A stretch of DNA of 45,683 bases from Pseudomonadota bacterium. Lineage in GTDB: Bacteria > Pseudomonadota > Alphaproteobacteria > Rhizobiales > Xanthobacteraceae. Location of the stretch: contig JAEZFA010000249.1 of the NCBI GenBank assembly GCA_023417665.1, positions 1 through 45,683 on the forward strand, written 5' to 3'. The notes beneath the pieces are model-generated. The model saw only the letters and a list, made by a program, of their open reading frames with translations, had not been told where the DNA came from and made no database searches. This document shows, one piece after another, positions 40,567 through 45,683 of the stretch. The position numbers and the translations under genes were made by a program. The number at the start of each line of letters is the position of its first letter. The first letter of the stretch is position 1.

Positions 40567-41789
40567 GTGACCATGCATACGAAACGTAACGGCGATAGCT
40601 CGGGCCCGCTTGCCGGATTGAAGGTCGTCGATCTGACGTCCGTGGTCATGGGGCCGGTCACCACACAGATTCTGGCCGATTACGGTGCCGATGTCGTGAA
40701 GGTCGAGCCGCTCGAAGGCGACGTGATGCGTCTCGCATCGCCCATGCGCAGCCCGGCGATGGGCGCGATGTTTCTCCACGCGAACCGAAACAAGCGCAGT
40801 CTCGCCCTTGATGTGAAGAAGCCCAAAGGAAAGCAGGCGCTTCTGAAGCTTTGCGCCAACGCCGATGTCTTCATTCACAATATAAGAAGCCCGGCCATGC
40901 GGCGGCTCGGCCTCGGCTTCGACGACGTTCGCGCGGTAAAGAACGACATTATTTACGTCAGCTTGACCGGCTATGCCGAAGCGGGTCCTTACGGCAGCCG
41001 CCCTGCCTATGACGATATCATTCAAGGCGCGGTCGCGATCCCGTCGGTTTGCGCGTCGGTCACCGGATCGGAGCCTGCTTACGTTCCGCTTACGATGGTG
41101 GACAGGATTTGCGGCATCAGCGCCGCGCATGCGGTGCTTGCCGCCGTCATTCATCGGGATCGAACCGGCGCGGGGCAGTCCGTCGAAGTGCCGATGTTCG
41201 AAACCATGGCGCAGTTTGTTCTTGGCGATCATATGGGCGGCGAAACATTCGAGCCAACTCATGGCCCGACCGGCTATTCGCGCCTGCTTGCGCGGGACCG
41301 CCGGCCTTATGCGACGAAGACGGCTATATCTGCGTCATGGTCTATTCGGACAAGCAGTGGCGTTCGTTCTTCTCTTCGATCGGGAATGGTCCGTGGCAAG
41401 AGCGGGCCGATCGCTTCGCCACCCATGCGGTTCGTGCGAAGCACTATGAGGACGTCTATCGCCTGTTGCGCGAAATATTCCCGCTGCGCACGACCGCCGA
41501 ATGGGAAGAAGTGCTGAACGCGTCCGATATCCCGCACTCTCCGCTGCGCAGTCTGGATAGCCTGATTGACGACGAGCATCTTGCCGCCGTCGGGTTCTTT
41601 CGGGAAATGGACCATCCCAGCGAAGGGAAAATCCGGCTCACGGGTATTCCGACGCGATGGAGCGAATCCCAGCCCGGGGTTCGCATGCATCCGCCGCGGG
41701 TCGGGGAGCAAAGCGCGGAGATTCTGAGCGAGCTTGGATTTGACGCCGGGGAAATCGACGAGCTGCGTGCTGAAAAGGTTACGCTTTAG
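40567..41789 (+). pseudogene. Class III CoA transferase (CaiB/BaiF family), interrupted by a single-base frameshift
   Basis: The first part (from GTG 40567 or ATG 40573) reads GLKVVDLTSVVMGPVTTQILADYGADVVKVEP, HANRNKRSLALDVKKP and the catalytic-Asp region LTMVDRICGISAAHAV. At about 41319 the frame is lost in RRPYATK; the next frame continues with DGYICVMVYSDKQW, DIPHSPLRSLDSLIDDEH and the usual C-terminus to 41789. Inserting one G between 41319 and 41320 restores RRPYATKDGYI and a 407-residue protein of normal length. Without it the first frame ends at 41517 with unrelated sequence. The enzyme would move CoA onto an acid product of the pathway. This may be a true mutation or a sequencing error. 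Confidence 0.88.
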
Positions 41790-41800
41790 CGCTGCCCATT

Positions 41801-41836
41801 GAAGATCGATCGAAGAATTCTTCAGCTTTAATCTTC
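41801..41836. repeat. Nested inverted repeats after the CoA transferase
   Basis: GAAGAATTCTTC (41812-41823) is a perfect palindrome, enclosed by GAAGAT (41801-41806) and ATCTTC (41831-41836). It may end the upstream transcript or serve as an operator. Confidence 0.35.
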
Positions 41837-41842
41837 TGCAGC

Positions 41843-41861
41843 CGACGGGTAGATCCCGTCG
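41843..41861 (+). terminator. GC-rich hairpin
   Basis: CGACGGG-TAGAT-CCCGTCG is a perfect seven-base stem with a five-base loop 54 bases after the CoA transferase stop. It lacks a T run, so it may be a factor-dependent or weak terminator. Confidence 0.4.
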
Positions 41862-41884
41862 CGCGTGGTTGCGTGCTCACGGCA

Positions 41885-41897
41885 GATCAAATTGATC
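41885..41897. promoter_or_regulatory. GATCAA-A-TTGATC palindrome before the small secreted protein gene
   Basis: A perfect 13-base palindrome lies 63 bases before the ATG at 41960, in an AT-rich stretch likely to hold the promoter. Candidate operator only. Confidence 0.35.
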
Positions 41898-41959
41898 AGT
41901 AATTGCTTTTCGCGTTATCACGATGAAATCGCGTGCGCGCTTATTAGAGGAATTCCAGC

Positions 41960-42430
41960 ATGTTTCTGCGAATGCTTTGGTTGTCGGGCGTTCTGTTTCT
42001 GACGACGTTGGGCTCCGCGATTTCCGCAGAGACGGGGAATATCCTTGCGTTCGAACGCGACAGGCTGAAAGCAGCCTGTCAGCAGATCGATTTCATGCCC
42101 GGCTTCATCGAGATGACCGACCTCAACGGCGACGGGATTGAGGACGCCATTATCGACTACGGTCATCTGCAGTGCGACGGGAGCAATATCGCCTTCTGCG
42201 GCTCCGGGGGATGCACGCTGCGCTTTTATGCCGGCCTTGGCGGTGAGCGCTTTGCGGAGGCAGGCGAGTTTCTGTCCTTCGGTATCCGTACCAGGGGACG
42301 CGGAAAAAATCTGCGGATTGCTATTCGCGTAGGGGGTGGCGCCTGTGGCAAGGCCAACGCCGCATCCTGCACGCTGGATGCGGCACTGGTCCGCAACAAG
42401 ATCGTGGTTCGCGGGCGTTCCGGACGCTAG
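41960..42430 (+). CDS. Small secreted hypothetical protein with a calcium-loop-like motif
   Basis: The 156-residue precursor has a signal peptide (LWLSGVLFLTTLGSAISAE, cleaved near residue 23). The mature part has several cysteines (C40, C72, C80, C85 and two more near the C-terminus), suggesting disulfides in the periplasm. DLNGDGIEDAI (residues 54-64) has the DxNxDGxxD spacing of EF-hand/dockerin-type calcium loops. I do not recognise a family. A TTAGAGGA ribosome-binding site precedes the ATG. It is flanked by hairpins and convergent with the LysR gene, so it seems to be a single-gene unit not tied to the catabolic operons. Confidence 0.75.
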   Translation: MFLRMLWLSGVLFLTTLGSAISAETGNILAFERDRLKAACQQIDFMPGFIEMTDLNGDGIEDAIIDYGHLQCDGSNIAFCGSGGCTLRFYAGLGGERFAEAGEFLSFGIRTRGRGKNLRIAIRVGGGACGKANAASCTLDAALVRNKIVVRGRSGR

Positions 42431-42477
42431 GCCGAACGCAATCGTCGAGGCCGAGACTATCGATCACGCTAAAATAA

Positions 42478-43413
42478 CTACTGATGGCTCTCGCGCCATT
42501 GCTTGAGATAGCCGCGGGCGAAGTCGTGAAATGTTCTGGTCAGGCGACGGCGCGCAAGCCGGCGTAGCGAGACGAGCACGACATTGAGCGGCCGCAAGGA
42601 CTCCTGCAGTTCGAGACGAACGACTTCGCAGCCGTCGTAAGTAAGCGATACGCGGGGATTGAGGTTGAGAAGCGAATAGCCGAGCCCGTTGCCGACAAGG
42701 GAGCGGACCGCTTCGAACGAAGTCGAGCGATAGCGGATTTTCGGCTCCAGCCGCTGGCTGTAAAAGATCGAGAGAAAATATTGCCGCGTGTGCGGCAGAT
42801 CCATCAGGATGAACGGCTCCTCGATCAACTCGGCGAGCTTCACGCTCTTGCGGCCGGCAAGCGGGTGCGAGGCGGGGACGATTACGAAAGGCGGCAGTTC
42901 GGCCATGTGGACGGCGTCATAGGCGTCGGAAATATCGAGATCGAAGGTGAGCGCGAGTTCGATCAGGCCGCTGCTCAAGCCTTGCAGTATCTGCTCCTGG
43001 TCGCCGATGTGAATGTTCACCTGTATGCTCGGATAGGCCGTGTTAAATTCGGCGAGCATCTGCGCGAACATGATCGGCGCCAGATTGGTGAAGCAGCCGA
43101 TCGAAACTTCGCCTTCGATGCCGCTGCCCAGCGCGCCGGCGATCACTTCGAACTCGTCGGCGTGTGCGAGCAGACCGCGCGCTTCCAGCGAGAGAATTTC
43201 GCCTGATCGCGTCGGCACGAGGCCTTTGGCGGGCTTGCGTACGAAGAGCTGAATGCCGAGCCGGCTTTCGATGTTGCTCACCGCGGCGGAAATCGCCGCC
43301 TGACTGCGGCCGAGTTTTTCCGCCGCACCCGCGACGCTTCCGGTCTCCGCGACCGTCACGAGCGCGCGCAATTCCCGCAGCGAAAAGTAGTTCAGTTTTT
43401 TCGAATTACTCAT
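42478..43413 (-). CDS. LysR-family transcriptional regulator
   Basis: The start is the ATG at 43413 (MSNSKKLNYFSLRELRALVTVAETGSVAGAA), giving 311 residues; the frame is open to 43740 but that would cover the nitrilase start. The winged helix is followed by an effector domain with IGCFTNLAPIMFAQMLAEF and LVGNGLGYSLLNLNPR, closely matching segments of the LysR protein at 8624-9574. It is divergent from the nitrilase gene with an 83-base gap carrying a strong palindrome. Confidence 0.92.
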   Translation of the reverse strand: MSNSKKLNYFSLRELRALVTVAETGSVAGAAEKLGRSQAAISAAVSNIESRLGIQLFVRKPAKGLVPTRSGEILSLEARGLLAHADEFEVIAGALGSGIEGEVSIGCFTNLAPIMFAQMLAEFNTAYPSIQVNIHIGDQEQILQGLSSGLIELALTFDLDISDAYDAVHMAELPPFVIVPASHPLAGRKSVKLAELIEEPFILMDLPHTRQYFLSIFYSQRLEPKIRYRSTSFEAVRSLVGNGLGYSLLNLNPRVSLTYDGCEVVRLELQESLRPLNVVLVSLRRLARRRLTRTFHDFARGYLKQWRESHQ

Positions 43414-43455
43414 TTCAGATATTCCGAGTTTTCGAATGATGCATTTGCGGCAAGG

Positions 43456-43472
43456 ATATTGCAACGCAATAT
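43456..43472. promoter_or_regulatory. LysR-type operator between LysR and nitrilase genes
   Basis: ATATTGC-AAC-GCAATAT is a perfect 7-3-7 palindrome and includes the LysR T-N11-A pattern. It lies 43 bases from the LysR start and 24 bases before the nitrilase start, the expected place for control of both. Confidence 0.6.
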
Positions 43473-43496
43473 TCAAGGCCGCTGAAGTCGAAAAGC

Positions 43497-44573
43497 ATGA
43501 AAAATCAAGGCACTGGTAGTTTGGGTAAGGTCGTTGTCGCTGCCGCGCAGGTCGTGGCCCCGCTTTTCGATATTCGTGCTGCCGTGGCCAAATGTTGCGG
43601 GGTAATTGCCGAGGCCGCGGCGCAGGGGGCCCGGCTTGTCGTGTTTCCCGAGTCGTTCCTGCCGGGGTTCCCGATTTGGAACGGGCTGTACCGGCCGATC
43701 GACGGACACTCCTTCTTCCGCCGCTTCGCCGAGAATTCACTCGACGTGAACAGCGAGCTTTTCGCCGAGATTTGCGCGGCCGCCGCGCGGCACCGGATCT
43801 TCGTCAATCTGGGTTTCTCCGAGCGCTCCTCCGCCAGCCGCGGCTGTCTTTGGAACAGCCAGGTCCTGATCGGCGACAACGGCGCGGTCCTGAACCATCA
43901 CCGCAAGCTCGTTCCGACGTTCTACGAGCAACTGTCCTGGAACCGCGGTGATGCGTTGGGGCTTCGGGTCATCGACACCGCCATCGGCCGGGTCGGCGGC
44001 CTGATCTGCGGCGAGAACAACAATCCGCTAGCACGCTATGTGCTGATGAGCGGTGCGGAAGAAATCCACTGCGCAAACTATCCCTCGATCTGGCCGTTTC
44101 GCGATCCGCGCGCGAGCGCGCCCTATGATTTGCGAAAGGCGATTCATTTCCGCGCCGCCGCGCACAGTTTCGAAGCCAAGGTCTTCACGATCGTCAGCGC
44201 CAGCGTGCTGGACGACGAAACGGTCGCCATCGTCAGCGAAGGCAATGGCGAGATCGAAGCAATCATGCGCGCCTGTCCGCAGGCCTGCTCGATGGTGATT
44301 TCCCCGATGGGTGACATCATCGCGGAGAAGGCGCCGGGCGAAGAGGGGCTGCTGCTTGCCGAGATCGATCTCGCGGGTCTGGTCGAACTGAAGCAGCACC
44401 ACGACATGGCCGGCTACTACAATCGCAGCGAACTGTTCCGCGTCGGTCTGATCCGCGAACGGCCTCGCACGCTCGATAGCTCGGACGCGGCCGAGATCGA
44501 GCGCGTGCCGCAGGATGGCATCGAGGATACTTTCGGGCGGCGCGATCTCTCGCTTCAGGTGGCCGCGCAATGA
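43497..44573 (+). CDS. Nitrilase-superfamily hydrolase (nitrilase branch)
   Basis: The 358-residue protein has the Glu-Lys-Cys triad of the carbon-nitrogen hydrolase family: E52 in FPESFLPG, K137 in HHRKLVPT, and C171 in GGLICGENNNPLAR. The last motif and the length are typical of true nitrilases that turn a nitrile into acid and ammonia. Nitrilases form cytoplasmic spiral oligomers. It is the first gene after a LysR operator and is ATGA-coupled to an SsuC-type permease, so uptake and hydrolysis of the same compound are likely coupled. Confidence 0.92.
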   Translation: MKNQGTGSLGKVVVAAAQVVAPLFDIRAAVAKCCGVIAEAAAQGARLVVFPESFLPGFPIWNGLYRPIDGHSFFRRFAENSLDVNSELFAEICAAAARHRIFVNLGFSERSSASRGCLWNSQVLIGDNGAVLNHHRKLVPTFYEQLSWNRGDALGLRVIDTAIGRVGGLICGENNNPLARYVLMSGAEEIHCANYPSIWPFRDPRASAPYDLRKAIHFRAAAHSFEAKVFTIVSASVLDDETVAIVSEGNGEIEAIMRACPQACSMVISPMGDIIAEKAPGEEGLLLAEIDLAGLVELKQHHDMAGYYNRSELFRVGLIRERPRTLDSSDAAEIERVPQDGIEDTFGRRDLSLQVAAQ

Positions 44574-45355
44574 GCGCGCCGGCAAATCGCTCCGGCCGAT
44601 CCGGCTATGCGATCAGCGCTTTTGCGGTGGCGCTGGCGCTGCTTGCCTGGTTCGGTCTTTCGAGTTTCGTGCACCCGGTTCGCTTTCCCGTGCCTTCGGA
44701 CGTGCTGGAAGCATTCCGCCAGATCGCATTTGACGGCTATGCCGGCGGCACGCTGTTGATGCATGTGCTGCACAGCATTCGTCTTGCGCTGATGGGTTTC
44801 CTGGCGGCGATCAGCGTCGCGATCCCGGTCGGGATACTCATGGCGCTCGACAGGCGCATCGAAGCCGCGATCAATCCGATCATCTCGTTCATTCGACCGA
44901 TCCCGCCGCTTGCCTGGATTCCGGTGGCGATCATCTGGTTCGGTCTCGGCGACGGCGCAAAGATCTTTGTGATCTGGTTCACGGCCTTCGTGCCGGCGCT
45001 CATCAACACCTATAGCGGCGTGCAGGGCGTGGACAAGACCTTGATCGCAGCCGCAAGGGTGCACGGCGCACGCGGCTGGCGGCTCTTCGTCGATGTCATT
45101 CTTGCCGGCGCCATGCCGATGATCTTCGGCGGCTTACGGGTTTCGCTACAGGCGTCCTGGATGGCACTGGTCGCTGCCGAACTGGTCGGTGCGTTCTATG
45201 GGCTGGGTCGCGTGCTCACGATTGCGGCGCAGGATATTTATCCAGCCATGATCGCGGTCGCGATGATCTGCGTCGCGCTCGCCGGCGCGCTGATGACCAA
45301 GGGGCTCGACCTGATCGAACGCCGCGCGATGCCGTGGCTCAGGAGGCCGCTATGA
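44570..45355 (+). CDS. ABC transporter permease, SsuC/TauC type
   Basis: The 261-residue protein has about six hydrophobic segments, ISFIRPIPPLAWIPVAIIWFGLGDGAKIFVIW in the middle, and a coupling loop AARVHGARGWRLFVDVILAGAMPMIFGGLRVS. It overlaps the nitrilase stop and the next permease start by ATGA. No binding protein or ATPase for it is in the window; they probably lie beyond the right edge. Confidence 0.9.
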   Translation: MSAPANRSGRSGYAISAFAVALALLAWFGLSSFVHPVRFPVPSDVLEAFRQIAFDGYAGGTLLMHVLHSIRLALMGFLAAISVAIPVGILMALDRRIEAAINPIISFIRPIPPLAWIPVAIIWFGLGDGAKIFVIWFTAFVPALINTYSGVQGVDKTLIAAARVHGARGWRLFVDVILAGAMPMIFGGLRVSLQASWMALVAAELVGAFYGLGRVLTIAAQDIYPAMIAVAMICVALAGALMTKGLDLIERRAMPWLRRPL

Positions 45356-45683
45356 CGATGGCAGCAGTCTCTCCTTCTGCGGTCGATCGCGCGCAGGAAA
45401 TGCGGTGCCGGGGTGTCGCAAACTACAAGCTGATTTCCTTGGCGAGCGTGCTCGCGATGCTCGCGATATGGTCGGCGGTTTCGCTGGCGGGCATGGTTTC
45501 TTCCGCAGTGTTTCCGTCGCCGTGGGATATCCTGAGCGCGGGCTATCGTCTGGTCACGCAGGGCTTCACCGGCCATACGCTGCAATACCATCTGCTTTCG
45601 AGCCTGGGGCGCTTTGCCGCCGGGTTTTTGCTCGCGGCCGTCATCGGCATTCCGCTCGGTCTGGTGATGGGGTGGTCGCCGGT
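45352..45683 (+). CDS. ABC transporter permease, SsuC type, N-terminal part (cut by window end)
   Basis: The ATG at 45352 follows AGGAGG by five bases and overlaps the upstream permease stop. The visible 110 residues start MTMAAVSPSAVDRAQEM. They then give a first membrane helix (LISLASVLAMLAIWSAVSLAGM), the periplasmic FPSPWDILSAGYRLV segment, and a second helix (FAAGFLLAAVIGIPLGLVMG). These match the N-terminal half of the preceding permease, so the importer probably uses a heterodimer of two related subunits. The gene continues outside the window. Confidence 0.85.
   Translation, partial: MTMAAVSPSAVDRAQEMRCRGVANYKLISLASVLAMLAIWSAVSLAGMVSSAVFPSPWDILSAGYRLVTQGFTGHTLQYHLLSSLGRFAAGFLLAAVIGIPLGLVMGWSP

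Noticed and set aside
42478..43740. 420-residue form of the third LysR regulator
   Set aside because: The extra 109 residues would cover the operator and the nitrilase start; the ATG at 43413 gives a normal LysR N-terminus.
1..45683. Mobile elements, integrase, tRNA attachment sites, CRISPR arrays
   Set aside because: I found no transposase or integrase motif, no tRNA-like cloverleaf next to direct repeats, and no regular repeat-spacer pattern.

Overview
The window reads as a chromosomal catabolic region of a high-GC Gram-negative bacterium, most likely an alphaproteobacterium of the Hyphomicrobiales (Bradyrhizobium/Afipia/Bosea-like). This is inferred from GC-rich codon use, dense ATGA-coupled operons, many solute-binding transporters and LysR regulators. 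I saw no rRNA, tRNA, CRISPR array, insertion sequence or phage gene. Genes cover nearly all of the window and almost all are metabolic, transport or regulatory.

Layout. (1) 1-8.6 kb: tail of a GntR/FCD regulator, then RidA, HyuA and HyuB (hydantoinase/oxoprolinase) in ATGA-coupled order, a TRAP transporter (DctP-DctQ-DctM) and an enolase-superfamily enzyme. (2) 8.6-14.5 kb: a LysR gene divergent from an operon of two M20 hydrolases, a DUF1028 protein, a type II dehydroquinase-like protein and a 2-hydroxyacid dehydrogenase. (3) 14.5-19.3 kb: a sigma-54-type promoter followed by a polyamine-type ABC importer and a glutathione S-transferase. (4) 19.4-22.6 kb: an HpaB-family flavin monooxygenase, an M28 hydrolase and a flavin reductase. 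(5) 22.7-32.5 kb: a MarR regulator divergent from a flavin reductase, a second HpaB-like oxygenase, a cupin, a complete Liv-type ABC importer, a DUF2848 protein and an amidase. (6) 32.8-37.5 kb: an AtzA/SsnA-like amidohydrolase, an SsuABC-type importer and an alpha/beta hydrolase. (7) 37.6-41.8 kb: a LysR gene divergent from an acyl-CoA-dehydrogenase-fold monooxygenase, its flavin reductase and a frameshifted class III CoA transferase. (8) 42-45.7 kb: a small secreted protein, a third LysR gene divergent from a nitrilase, and two SsuC-type permeases, the last cut by the window end.

Together these look like several uptake-plus-degradation modules side by side. Five transporters bring in small organic, probably nitrogen-containing, compounds. 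Three separate oxygenase/flavin-reductase pairs hydroxylate or open rings. A large set of C-N hydrolases (HyuAB, two M20, M28, amidase, amidohydrolase, nitrilase) releases nitrogen. The dehydrogenase and CoA transferase would pass products to central metabolism. The substrate cannot be read from sequence; oxidative breakdown of N-heterocycles or N-acyl aromatics is my inference.

The most unusual signal is that three enzymes keep their family fold but lack key catalytic or metal-binding residues: an M20 hydrolase missing its second zinc site, a dehydroquinase-like protein missing Tyr/Arg/His of its active site, and an amidohydrolase missing the catalytic His and the metal-binding Asp. Both HpaB-like oxygenases also lack substrate-contact residues of 4-hydroxyphenylacetate hydroxylase. 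This points to repurposed chemistry.
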